Part shown: positions 15,889 through 23,959 of the stretch, one piece after another
Layout of the letters: each line of letters opens with the position of its first letter
How positions within the stretch are numbered: position 1 is the stretch's first letter
Origin: Lysobacterales bacterium
GTDB taxonomy: Bacteria > Pseudomonadota > Gammaproteobacteria > Xanthomonadales > Xanthomonadaceae
NCBI GenBank assembly: GCA_015655355.1
Contig: JAATFG010000070.1
Location: 1 to 50,407 of the forward strand
Direction of reading: 5' to 3'
DNA: 50,407 nt
Made by a program: the position numbers and the translations under genes
Notes under the pieces: model-generated
What the model saw: only the letters and a program-made list of their open reading frames with translations
Database searches by the model: none
Told to the model about the DNA's origin: nothing

Positions 15889-17154
15889 ATGAGCCGAACC
15901 GATTCGCTCCCGCAACACGACGCTGCCCCAACCAGCGACCGCTGGTGGCGGGGAGCCAGCCACCAGCAATGGAACACGTTCCGCTCCGCCTACCTTGGCT
16001 GGGCGCTGGACATCATGGATCTGATGCTGTTCGCGATGGTCATCAAGCACGTGGGCCAGGCGCTGAGCTTCGACAAGTCCGCGGCAGGCATGGTGGTCTC
16101 GGCCAGCCTGCTGGCGACCGCCGCGGGTGGTCTGGTATTCGGGTATCTGGCCGATCGCATCGGACGGGCGCGTTCGATGATCCTGAGCATCGTTTGCTAT
16201 TCGATCGGTACGGCGTTGTGCAGCCTGTCCGGGAGCCTCGGGCAACTGATGCTGTTTCGGATCATCGTCGGCCTTGGCGTTGGCGGCGAATGGTCGGCCG
16301 GCTCGGCGCTGGTGTCGGAGACCTGGCCGGCCAGGCACCGGGGCAAGGTGATGGCCTGGGTACAGAGTGCGTTCGCGGCCGGTTACGCACTGGCGGCGGT
16401 GCTGGCGGCGGTGATCGTGCCGCTGGTCGGCTGGCGTTGGGTATTCGTCGCCGGCTTGGCTCCCGCCTTGCTGGGCTTCTACGTGCGCCGTCACGTCGAG
16501 GAACCCGAGATATGGAGCCGTCAGGTCCGGCGAATGGGATTCGGCGAGACCCTGCGCACGCTGCTCACCGGGCATGCCCGCAGCACCATTGTCGGCCTGA
16601 GCTTCACCGCGGCGGCGATGTGCGGCTATTGGGGCTTGTTCACGTGGATTCCGACTTACCTGGCCACGCCGGTTGCCGACGGCGGCCCGGGCCTGGACCT
16701 GGTCAAGTCGACGGTCTGGATCGTGATCATGCAGGTCGGTGCGGCGCTGGGTTACATCACCTTCGGTTACATCGCCGACATGATCGGCCGCAAGAAAGCC
16801 TTCATCCTGTTTTTCGTTTGCTCGGCGCTGTCGGTGCCGGTGTTCGCGATGATCCAGCAACCGGCCGTACTGATGGTCTTCGGCATTGTCGTGGCCTATT
16901 TCGGCACCGGTTTCTACAGCGGCTTCGCCCCGACTTTCGCCGAACTGTTCCCCACTGCGGTACGCGCGACCGCACAGGGTTTCGTCTATAACGGCGGTCG
17001 TGCCATCGCCGCCGTCGCCCCGGCCCTGATCGGGTTCTTTGCCTCCAGCTACGGCGTTGCCGTCGGCCTGACCGCCACCGCTGGCTTCTTTGCCTTGGCC
17101 GCGTTGATCGTGGCGTTGTTCCTGCCCGAAACCCGTGGCGCCGAATTGACCTGA
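15889..17154 (+). CDS. MFS transporter, probable aromatic or unsaturated carboxylate uptake
   Basis: A 421-residue, 12-span major facilitator. The loop 2-3 signature FGYLADRIGRARSM is present near residue 85, repeated as FGYIADMIGRKKAF between spans 8 and 9. The early charged-aromatic LGWALDIMDLMLFAM resembles the sialic acid and aromatic acid:H+ symporter groups, where an aspartate in span 1 is needed for carboxylate transport. GGGAGGGG precedes the ATG at 15889. It is the first gene of an operon with 4-oxalocrotonate tautomerase and three later meta-cleavage enzymes, so it probably imports their substrate. Confidence 0.88.
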   Translation: MSRTDSLPQHDAAPTSDRWWRGASHQQWNTFRSAYLGWALDIMDLMLFAMVIKHVGQALSFDKSAAGMVVSASLLATAAGGLVFGYLADRIGRARSMILSIVCYSIGTALCSLSGSLGQLMLFRIIVGLGVGGEWSAGSALVSETWPARHRGKVMAWVQSAFAAGYALAAVLAAVIVPLVGWRWVFVAGLAPALLGFYVRRHVEEPEIWSRQVRRMGFGETLRTLLTGHARSTIVGLSFTAAAMCGYWGLFTWIPTYLATPVADGGPGLDLVKSTVWIVIMQVGAALGYITFGYIADMIGRKKAFILFFVCSALSVPVFAMIQQPAVLMVFGIVVAYFGTGFYSGFAPTFAELFPTAVRATAQGFVYNGGRAIAAVAPALIGFFASSYGVAVGLTATAGFFALAALIVALFLPETRGAELT

Positions 17155-17169
17155 AGAGAGACCACGTAC

Positions 17170-17364
17170 ATGCCCATCATCCATGTGACCTTGGTACAGG
17201 GACGCCCCGAGGAGAAAGTGCAACGCTTCATCCGCGAGGTCGCGCGCGTGGCCAGCGAAACCCTCGATGCGCCGCTGCAAAGCGTGCGCGTGATGGTCGA
17301 CGAGGTGCCGCCGCAACGCTTTGCGGTAGGCGATCGTCTCAAGAGCGACCCACCATCGGCATGA
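17170..17364 (+). CDS. 4-oxalocrotonate tautomerase
   Basis: A 64-residue tautomerase monomer of the usual 62-64 residue length. After loss of the initiator methionine, Pro1 is the catalytic base. Arg11, Arg39 and Phe50 all fall at the positions of the classical Pseudomonas enzyme. The reaction ketonises 2-hydroxymuconate to 2-oxo-3-hexenedioate. It lies 15 bp after the MFS gene and 48 bp before acetaldehyde dehydrogenase. All four catalytic residues being conserved makes a promiscuous paralogue less likely. Confidence 0.93.
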   Translation: MPIIHVTLVQGRPEEKVQRFIREVARVASETLDAPLQSVRVMVDEVPPQRFAVGDRLKSDPPSA

Positions 17365-17412
17365 AGGCGCGTCATGCCTCAGTGCGACATTCGGTTAAAT
17401 GAGGAGACACGC

Positions 17413-18360
17413 ATGAGCAAGAAGATCAAGGCGGCGATCATCGGCAGCGGCAACATCGGCACCGACCTGATGATCAAGATCCTGCGCCACGGCCAGCACG
17501 TGGAGATGGCGGCGATGGTCGGCATCGATCCCCATTCGGATGGGCTGGCCCGCGCCGCGCGCATGGACGTGGCGACCACCCACGAGAGCGTGGAAGGCCT
17601 GACCCGGTTGCCGGTGTTCGCCGACATCGACCTCGTGTTCGATGCCACCAGTGCGGGGGCGCACGTCAAGAACGATGCGTTTTTGCGCAGCAAGAAGCCC
17701 GGCATCCGCGTGATCGACCTGACGCCCGCCGCCATCGGCCCGTACTGCATCCCGGTGGTCAATGGCGAAGAGCACCTGGACGCCCTCAACGTCAACATGG
17801 TCACCTGCGGCGGCCAGGCCACGATCCCGATGGTCGCGGCCGTTTCCCGGGTGGCCAAGGTCCACTACGGCGAGATCATCGCCTCGATTTCCTCGAAGTC
17901 GGCCGGGCCGGGGACGCGCGCCAACATCGACGAGTTCACCGAGACCACGTCCAAGGCGATCGAAGTCGTGGGGGGCGCGACCCGGGGCAAGGCCATCATC
18001 GTGCTGAACCCGGCCGAGCCGCCGCTGATCATGCGCGACACGGTCTACACGCTCTCGGACTTCGCCGACGAGGACAGGATCGCCCGTTCGATTGAAGAGA
18101 TGGCCCGCGGCGTGCAGGCCTACGTGCCGGGCTACCGCCTGAAGCAGACCGTGCAGTTCGACCGCATCGATACCCCGGTACGCATCCCCGGCGTCGGTGA
18201 TGCCCTCACCGGGCTGAAGACCTCGGTGTTCCTCGAAGTCGAAGGCGCCGCCCACTACCTGCCGGCCTATGCCGGCAACCTCGACATCATGACCTCGGCC
18301 GCCCTGCGCACCGCCGAGCACATGGCCGAGCGGATGCTGGCCGCCCGGCAGGCCGCGTAA
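17413..18360 (+). CDS. mhpF: Acetaldehyde dehydrogenase (acetylating)
   Basis: A 315-residue enzyme of the DmpF/MhpF/BphJ family that converts acetaldehyde, CoA and NAD+ to acetyl-CoA. The Rossmann loop GSGNIG is at residues 11-16. The thiol nucleophile is Cys132 in [13 protein letters not shown], the same number as in DmpF. GAGGAGA precedes the ATG. In this family it forms a channelling complex with the aldolase encoded next, 26 bp downstream. Confidence 0.96.
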   Translation: MSKKIKAAIIGSGNIGTDLMIKILRHGQHVEMAAMVGIDPHSDGLARAARMDVATTHESVEGLTRLPVFADIDLVFDATSAGAHVKNDAFLRSKKPGIRVIDLTPAAIGPYCIPVVNGEEHLDALNVNMVTCGGQATIPMVAAVSRVAKVHYGEIIASISSKSAGPGTRANIDEFTETTSKAIEVVGGATRGKAIIVLNPAEPPLIMRDTVYTLSDFADEDRIARSIEEMARGVQAYVPGYRLKQTVQFDRIDTPVRIPGVGDALTGLKTSVFLEVEGAAHYLPAYAGNLDIMTSAALRTAEHMAERMLAARQAA

Positions 18361-18386
18361 GGTCCCAGTCGTCCAGGAGCATTGAC

Positions 18387-19445
18387 ATGATCACCGACCC
18401 GAAAACCCAGAAGATCTACATCTCCGACGTGACCCTGCGCGACGGCAGCCACGCCATCCGCCACCAGTATTCGGTCGAGCAAGCGAAGCGGATCGCGAAA
18501 GCGCTGGACGCGGCCAAGGTCGATTCGATCGAAGTGGCCCATGGCGACGGCTTGAACGGTTCCAGCTTCAACTACGGCTTCGGCGCGCACACCGACCTGG
18601 AATGGATCGAAGCGGTCGCCAGTGTGGTCGAGCACGCCAAGATCGCCACCCTGCTGCTGCCGGGCATCGGTACCCTCCACGACCTGAAGGCCGCCTACGA
18701 CGCCGGTGCGCGGATCGTGCGCGTCGCCACCCACTGCACCGAGGCGGACGTCTCCAAGCAACACATCGAATACGCCCGTCACCTCGGCATGGACACGGTG
18801 GGCTTCCTGATGATGAGCCACATGACCACGCCGCAGAAGCTCGCGGAACAGGCCAAGCTGATGGAGAGCTACGGGGCGACCTGCTGCTACGTGGTCGACA
18901 GTGGCGGTGCGCTGTCGATGCAGGAGGTGCGCGAGCGCTTCCGCGCGTTCAAGGACGTGCTGAAGCCGGAAACCCTGACCGGGATGCACGCGCACCACAA
19001 CCTCAGCCTGGGCGTGGCCAACTCCATCGTGGCGGTGGAAGAAGGCTGCGACCGCGTCGATGCTTCCCTGGCCGGCATGGGCGCCGGGGCGGGCAATGCG
19101 CCGCTGGAGGTGTTCATCGCCGCGATCTCCCGCCTGGGCTGGAACCACGGCACCGACCTGTACATGCTGATGGATGCGGCCGATGACATCGTGCGTCCGC
19201 TGCAGGATCGTCCGGTGCGGGTGGATCGCGAGACGCTCGCGCTCGGCTACGCCGGGGTCTACAGCTCCTTCCTGCGCCACTCGGAGGCCGCCGCGAAGAA
19301 GTACGGCCTCAAGACCGTCGACATCCTCGTCGAGCTCGGCCACCGCCGCATGGTCGGCGGACAGGAGGACATGATCGTCGATGTCGCCCTCGATCTGCTC
19401 AGGCAGCAAGCGCTTCAGAACGGCACGGCAGAGGCGGCGGCATGA
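18387..19445 (+). CDS. mhpE: 4-hydroxy-2-oxovalerate aldolase
   Basis: A 352-residue class II aldolase of the DmpG/MhpE/BphI family, which splits 4-hydroxy-2-oxopentanoate to pyruvate and acetaldehyde. Catalytic Arg18, Asp19 and His22 are seen in [12 protein letters not shown], and the metal-binding HAHHN motif follows near residue 200. The C-terminal communication domain that contacts the dehydrogenase is present ([20 protein letters not shown]). It overlaps the next start codon by four bases (ATGA), indicating translational coupling. Confidence 0.96.
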   Translation: MITDPKTQKIYISDVTLRDGSHAIRHQYSVEQAKRIAKALDAAKVDSIEVAHGDGLNGSSFNYGFGAHTDLEWIEAVASVVEHAKIATLLLPGIGTLHDLKAAYDAGARIVRVATHCTEADVSKQHIEYARHLGMDTVGFLMMSHMTTPQKLAEQAKLMESYGATCCYVVDSGGALSMQEVRERFRAFKDVLKPETLTGMHAHHNLSLGVANSIVAVEEGCDRVDASLAGMGAGAGNAPLEVFIAAISRLGWNHGTDLYMLMDAADDIVRPLQDRPVRVDRETLALGYAGVYSSFLRHSEAAAKKYGLKTVDILVELGHRRMVGGQEDMIVDVALDLLRQQALQNGTAEAAA

Positions 19446-20233
19446 GCGGCGCCGACCCGGAGGCCGTGCAGGCCTGTGCCCGCCTGCTCGACAACGCTCA
19501 GCGCGACGTGCGCGACGTGGAGATGATCACCGCCAGCAATCCCTGGATCGATGTCGAGCGTGCCTACGACATCCAAGACGCGCTGCGCACCATCAAACAG
19601 GCCCGCGGCGCGCACGTCACGGGCATGAAGATGGGCCTGACCTCGTACCCGAAGATGAAGCAGATGGGCGTGGATACGCCCATATATGGATTCCTCACGG
19701 ACGAACTGGCCGTGGACGATGGCGGTACGGTGGACACCGCCACGTTGATCCACCCGAAAGTGGAAGCCGAGATCGCCTTCGTTACCGCCCGCGAGCTGTC
19801 CGGCCCCCATTGCGACGAGGCGCAGGTGTTGGCTGCCACGGCTTTCGTGCTGCCGGCCATCGAGCTGATCGACTCGCGCTACCGCGACTTCAAATTTGAT
19901 TTGCCCAGCGTGATCGCGGACAACACTTCGGCATCGCGCTACGCGGTCGGTTCCAGGCCGTCTGCGTTGGATGGTCTCGACCTGGGGACACTCGGCGTGG
20001 TCTTGGAAAAGAACGGGCAGGTGATGGAGGTCGGCACCGGTGCCGCAGTGCTCGGCCATCCCGCCACCGCGGTGGCGATGCTGGTCAACATGCTGCACGC
20101 CCGCGGCCAGACCCTCCCGGCCGGCAGTCTGGTGTTGTCCGGCGCAGCCACCGCGGCGATTCCGGTGGTGGCCGGCGATTCGGTGTTGGTGCGCGCCGAT
20201 GGACTGGGTACGGTAGGTTTCCGTCTGCGCTGA
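19442..20233 (+). CDS. dmpH: 4-oxalocrotonate decarboxylase
   Basis: A 263-residue enzyme of the hydratase/decarboxylase family that converts 2-oxo-3-hexenedioate to 2-oxopent-4-enoate. Long blocks match the XylI/DmpH decarboxylases better than the hydratases: [38 protein letters not shown] and [20 protein letters not shown]. Metal ligands Glu108 and Glu110 sit in HPKVEAE. It is the last gene of the operon. The hydratase that should accept its product is not next door, although a candidate lies at 47764-48558. Confidence 0.92.
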   Translation: MSGADPEAVQACARLLDNAQRDVRDVEMITASNPWIDVERAYDIQDALRTIKQARGAHVTGMKMGLTSYPKMKQMGVDTPIYGFLTDELAVDDGGTVDTATLIHPKVEAEIAFVTARELSGPHCDEAQVLAATAFVLPAIELIDSRYRDFKFDLPSVIADNTSASRYAVGSRPSALDGLDLGTLGVVLEKNGQVMEVGTGAAVLGHPATAVAMLVNMLHARGQTLPAGSLVLSGAATAAIPVVAGDSVLVRADGLGTVGFRLR

Positions 20234-20299
20234 AGAATTCCAAGCTCAAGCGCTCAAGGCTCGCCGGTTGGTTGGACAGGCTTCGCCGTGCCGGGAAAC

Positions 20300-20746
20300 T
20301 CAGCCGGCCAGCGCCTTCTTCACCAGTTGCGACACCAGGCCCATGTCGGCCTGGCCGGCGAGCCTGGGCTTGAGCACACCCATCAGCTTGCCCATGTCGG
20401 CGGCGGACTTGGCGCCGGTCTCGGCGATCGCCGCGTCGATGGCGGCATTGATTTCCGCTTCGCCGAGTTTTTCCGGCAGATAGGCTTCGATCACCTTCAG
20501 TTCGGCGCGCTCGACGTCGGCCAGATCGGTGCGGCCGGCGGCATCGTACTGGCTGATCGAATCCTTGCGCTGCTTGACCATCTTTTCCAGCACGGCCAGC
20601 ACCACGTCGTCGGTGATTTCGATGCGCTCGTCCACTTCGCGCTGCTTCAGCGCGGCGTTGATCAAGCGGATGGTGGCGAGCTTTTCCTTCTCGCCGGCCT
20701 TCATTGCGGCCTTCATGTCGTTGGTGAGCTGTTCTTTCAGGGACAT
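20300..20746 (-). CDS. GatB/YqeY domain protein
   Basis: A 148-residue YqeY-family helical protein. It resembles the tRNA-binding tail of GatB, but its cellular role is not settled. Family features: MSLKEQLTNDMKAAMKAGEKEKLATIRLI at the N-terminus (given in parts) and GKLMGVLKPRLAGQADMGLVS at the C-terminus. The gene follows rpsU on the same strand, its usual position before dnaG in pseudomonads and xanthomonads. Here dnaG is displaced by 14.8 kb. Confidence 0.92.
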   Translation of the reverse strand: MSLKEQLTNDMKAAMKAGEKEKLATIRLINAALKQREVDERIEITDDVVLAVLEKMVKQRKDSISQYDAAGRTDLADVERAELKVIEAYLPEKLGEAEINAAIDAAIAETGAKSAADMGKLMGVLKPRLAGQADMGLVSQLVKKALAG

Positions 20747-20777
20747 GGTCGTTTCCGTTGTGGAGATGGAAGCGGAA

Positions 20778-20807
20778 AAAGCCGGAACGCTTGCGCGTAC
20801 CGGCTTT
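20778..20807 (-). terminator. Terminator or attenuator between rpsU and yqeY
   Basis: AAAGCCGG-A-ACGC (20778-20790) pairs with GCGT-A-CCGGCTTT (20795-20807) across a TTGC loop. On the minus strand the stem is followed by TTTTT, giving a strong intrinsic terminator downstream of rpsU. A partial terminator after rpsU is a known feature of this operon in E. coli and sets the high S21 to primase ratio. Confidence 0.85.
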
Positions 20808-20852
20808 CGGATTCGTCATTATTGACGGCGCCGCGCAACGCGCGGGCGGCGA

Positions 20853-21068
20853 TCAATACAGGCGCTGGCGCTTGGTGACGTCGCGCGAGGAACGACGCAG
20901 CTGGCGCTTCACCGCGGCGGCGGCCTTGCGCTTGCGTTCCTGGGTCGGCTTTTCGTAGAACTCGCGCTTGCGGGTTTCGGCGAGGACGCCGGCCTTTTCA
21001 CAGGTGCGCTTGAAGCGACGCAGGGCAAACTCGAACGGCTCGTTTTCGCGGACTTTGACGCTGGGCAT
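20853..21068 (-). CDS. rpsU: Small ribosomal subunit protein bS21
   Basis: A 71-residue S21, the normal length, with the typical opening [21 protein letters not shown] (given as a family landmark across residues 1-21 in two parts: [11 protein letters not shown] and [10 protein letters not shown]) and the basic tail of [14 protein letters not shown] and a final RQRLY. It helps initiation of translation near the 3' end of 16S rRNA. Transcription diverges from tsaD across a 138-bp gap, the conserved arrangement in gammaproteobacteria. Confidence 0.97.
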
Positions 21069-21206
21069 GGGGCAATTCTCTGGAGGTTTTCGGACGGTTC
21101 GGGCTGTGCGGCGGGTGCCGCAATGCCCGGACAGACCGGGCGAGCCGCGCATTATAATGGCCACCCCGCGCCGCTTGCAAGCCGGCCGCCCACCAGAATC
21201 AAGCAC

Positions 21207-22232
21207 ATGCGCGTCCTCGGCATCGAAACCTCCTGCGACGAAACCGGCGTGGCCGTCTATGACACCCAAAAACAGGGTGCCGACGGCCTGCTGGCGCATG
21301 CCGTGTACAGCCAGATCGCCCTGCACGCCGAGTACGGCGGGGTGGTGCCGGAGCTGGCCAGCCGCGACCACGTGCGCAAGCTGCTGCCGCTGGTCCGGCA
21401 GACCCTGGACGAGGCCGGCCTGAAAATCGACGAGCTCGACGGCGTCGCCTATACCAGCGGCCCGGGGCTGGTCGGCGCGCTGCTGGTCGGTGCCGGCGTG
21501 GCGCGCTCGCTGGCGTGGGCGCTGGACCTGCCGGCGGTCGGCGTGCACCACATGGAAGGCCATCTGCTCGCGCCGCTGATCGAACACGACCCGCCGCAGC
21601 CACCGTTCGTCGCGCTGCTGGTTTCCGGCGGGCACACCCAACTCGTGCATGTGGCCCGCATCGGCGAATACGAATTGCTCGGCGAAACGCTGGACGACGC
21701 CGCCGGCGAAGCTTTCGACAAGACCGCGAAACTGATGGGCCTGCCGTATCCGGGCGGTCCGCAGCTCGCGCGGCTGGCGGAACTCGGCACGCCCGGCAAA
21801 TACAAGTTCTCGCGGCCGATGACCGATCGCCCCGGCCTCGATTTCAGCTTCAGCGGCCTGAAGACGCAGGTGCTGCTGGCGTGGCGCGACAGCGACCAGA
21901 GCGACCATACCCGCGCCGACATCGCCCGCGGCTTCGAGGATGCGGTGGTCGACACGCTGGCGATCAAATGCGCGCGCGCGCTCGACGCGGCGGATTGCGA
22001 CACCCTGATCGTCGCCGGCGGCGTCGGCGCCAACAAGCGCCTGCGCGAGAAACTCGATGCGATGGCGAAAAAGCGTGGCGGCCGCGTCTGCTTCCCGCGT
22101 CCCGAACTGTGCACCGACAACGGCGCGATGATCGCCTTCGCCGGTGCACTGCGGCTCGAAGCCGGCCAGCGCGTCGATGCGCAGGTGAAAGTGGTGCCGC
22201 GCTGGGACATGGCGACGCTGCCCGCCGTGTAA
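21207..22232 (+). CDS. tsaD: tRNA N6-adenosine threonylcarbamoyltransferase
   Basis: A 341-residue TsaD of the ASKHA fold. It transfers threonylcarbamoyl to A37 of ANN-decoding tRNAs, acting with TsaB and TsaE. The metal-binding His115-x3-His119 is in VHHMEGH, and [11 protein letters not shown] and [20 protein letters not shown] are present. [12 protein letters not shown] and CTDNGAMIA complete the nucleotide site. The start is at the ATG of [13 protein letters not shown] (21207), since the upstream in-frame residues are not family-like. Divergent from rpsU and followed by folB. Confidence 0.97.
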
Positions 22233-22269
22233 AGTCCGGTTTGCCGGACGCAAAGGCTAGAATGGCTGC

Positions 22270-22653
22270 ATGAGCTTCGCTTCCAGAGACATCGTCTTCA
22301 TCGAAAACCTGCGCGTCGATGCCATCATCGGCGTGTTCGACCACGAACAACTCGCGCCGCAACCGCTGCGCTTCGACGTCGAGCTGGGTTTCGATTGCCG
22401 CAAGGCCGGCGCCAGCGACGACCTGGCCGACACCGTGGACTACGCTGCCGTCGCCGCGTTGATCGAGAACACCGCGCGCGGCATCCGCTGCAAATTGGTC
22501 GAAGCCCTGGCCGAAACCCTGTGCGCGCAAATCCTCGCGCAGTTCCCGGTACGCTCGGTGTGCCTGAAGATCGCCAAGCCGGCGATCCTGCCCAATGCCG
22601 ATGGCGTCGGCGTGCGCATCGAACGCATGCGCGACGCGGCAGCGCGCGCATGA
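22270..22653 (+). CDS. folB: Dihydroneopterin aldolase
   Basis: A 127-residue FolB that converts 7,8-dihydroneopterin to 6-hydroxymethyl-dihydropterin in folate synthesis. Family residues include the opening IVFIENLRVDAIIGVFDHE, the DTVDYAAVAALIE substrate-binding block, a catalytic Lys in CLKIAKPAIL, and LVEALAETLC. Four bases overlap with the following gene (ATGA), so the two are translationally coupled. Confidence 0.94.
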   Translation: MSFASRDIVFIENLRVDAIIGVFDHEQLAPQPLRFDVELGFDCRKAGASDDLADTVDYAAVAALIENTARGIRCKLVEALAETLCAQILAQFPVRSVCLKIAKPAILPNADGVGVRIERMRDAAARA

Positions 22654-23036
22654 ACGGGCACCGCTACGTGTTGCTGCTCGGCAGCGGCACCGACGAGGAA
22701 ACGCGCCTGCGCACCGCGCGCGATGCGCTCAAGCGCGGCGGCAAGATCCTCGCCCGCTCCGGCATGGTGCACGCGGCCAGCGTGGTGCCCGGCGACGGCG
22801 ACCATTACGTCAACCAGTCGCTGCTGTTCGCCAGCGACAAGGTGCGCGAGGAATTCGCGCCGTGGCTGAAAACGCTGGAGCACAAACTCGGCCGCACCGC
22901 CGAGGACGAACCGTGCATCATCGACATCGATCTGGTCGGCGAATGCGACGCGCGCGGCGTGATGCTGTGGGAAAACCTGGAAAAAACCGCGCATCCGCTG
23001 TTCCGCGAACTGGTCGAGAAAGTGCTGCGCCGCTGA
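22650..23036 (+). CDS. FolK-like protein lacking key HPPK residues
   Basis: A 128-residue protein in the place where folK (HPPK) often follows folB. It aligns by eye with HPPK: YVLLLGSGTDE against YIAIGSN, HYVNQSLLFAS against DYLNAAVALET, LEHKLGR against RIELQQGR, and IIDIDLVG against TLDLDIMLFG. The GSN motif has become GSG, the catalytic loop with RWGPR is missing, and the protein is about 30 residues short. Metal-binding DIDL is retained. It may be a diverged or non-catalytic HPPK, or a pterin-binding partner. A normal folK is probably elsewhere in the genome. Confidence 0.7.
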   Translation: MNGHRYVLLLGSGTDEETRLRTARDALKRGGKILARSGMVHAASVVPGDGDHYVNQSLLFASDKVREEFAPWLKTLEHKLGRTAEDEPCIIDIDLVGECDARGVMLWENLEKTAHPLFRELVEKVLRR

Positions 23037-23082
23037 ATGCCTTGCAGGCGCGGCCTCCGGTCGCGACATGGGGTGTGGCCGG

Positions 23083-23823
23083 TCACACGAACGTCGAGCG
23101 TCCGCCATCGATGGCGAGGATTTGTCCGGTCACGTAGGCATTGCCGTGCAGCAGCCACGCCACCGCATCGGCGATTTCCTCCGGCGTGCCCTGGCGTTGC
23201 AACGGCACGCGTTCGCGCAGCAGCGCTTCGGTTTCGGCCTTGACCGGGTTTTCCGACCACAGGATGTTGCCCGGCGCGACCGCATTGACCCGCACCTGCG
23301 GCGCCAGTTCGCGCGCCAGTGATTGGGTCATCATCGCCAGTGACGCCTTCGCCATGCTGTAGATCGTGTGCTGCGGCAGCGGGCGCTGCGCGTAGATGTC
23401 GGCGATGCTGACGATGGCGCCGCCGCTTGCGCGCAGATGCGGCGCGGCGGCCTGCGACAGGAACAACGGCGCACGCGCATTCGAGTTGAACAACGCGTCC
23501 CATTGCGCCGGCGTCGCGCTGCCGATCGGCGTGGCGAAGTAGCTCGATGCGTTGTTGACCAGCGCATCGAGCCGGCCGAAATGGCCGACGGTTTTCGCGA
23601 CCAGTTCGGGCAGGCGGTCGAATTCGTCGAGGTTCGCCTGCAACAGCAGCGTGCTGTCCGCGCGCGTGGCCTCCAGTTCCGCCGCCAGTGCCTGCGCCTC
23701 ACGCTGCGAGTTGCGATAGTGCAGGGCCAAGGCGTAGCCGTCGGCGTGCAGGCGGCGGGCGATGGCCGCGCCGATGCGCTTGGCGGCACCGGTGACGAGG
23801 GCAACGCGGACGGAAGGCGTCAT
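23083..23823 (-). CDS. Pteridine reductase, short-chain dehydrogenase
   Basis: A 246-residue SDR. The cofactor loop is TGAAKRIGAAIA, the arginine variant (TGxxxRxG) typical of pteridine reductases that use NADPH. NNASSYF replaces the usual NNAG strand, and the catalytic tyrosine and lysine are in YSMAKASL. C-terminal NAVAPGNI and ILAIDGG are normal. It converges with folB and the FolK-like gene, which supports a role in reducing dihydropterin or dihydrofolate, like FolM. Confidence 0.9.
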   Translation of the reverse strand: MTPSVRVALVTGAAKRIGAAIARRLHADGYALALHYRNSQREAQALAAELEATRADSTLLLQANLDEFDRLPELVAKTVGHFGRLDALVNNASSYFATPIGSATPAQWDALFNSNARAPLFLSQAAAPHLRASGGAIVSIADIYAQRPLPQHTIYSMAKASLAMMTQSLARELAPQVRVNAVAPGNILWSENPVKAETEALLRERVPLQRQGTPEEIADAVAWLLHGNAYVTGQILAIDGGRSTFV

Positions 23824-23959
23824 CTGTTTCGACCCATGTGGTTTCGTTTGCGATTATGCCGCAAGCGTTACGTGGCTTGACGCGCGCGGTGCTTGCGGGC
23901 ATGTTGCGATGCAAGGGCCATCGCGGATGGACGCGATGGCATCGGGGCCAAGGTCGAGG

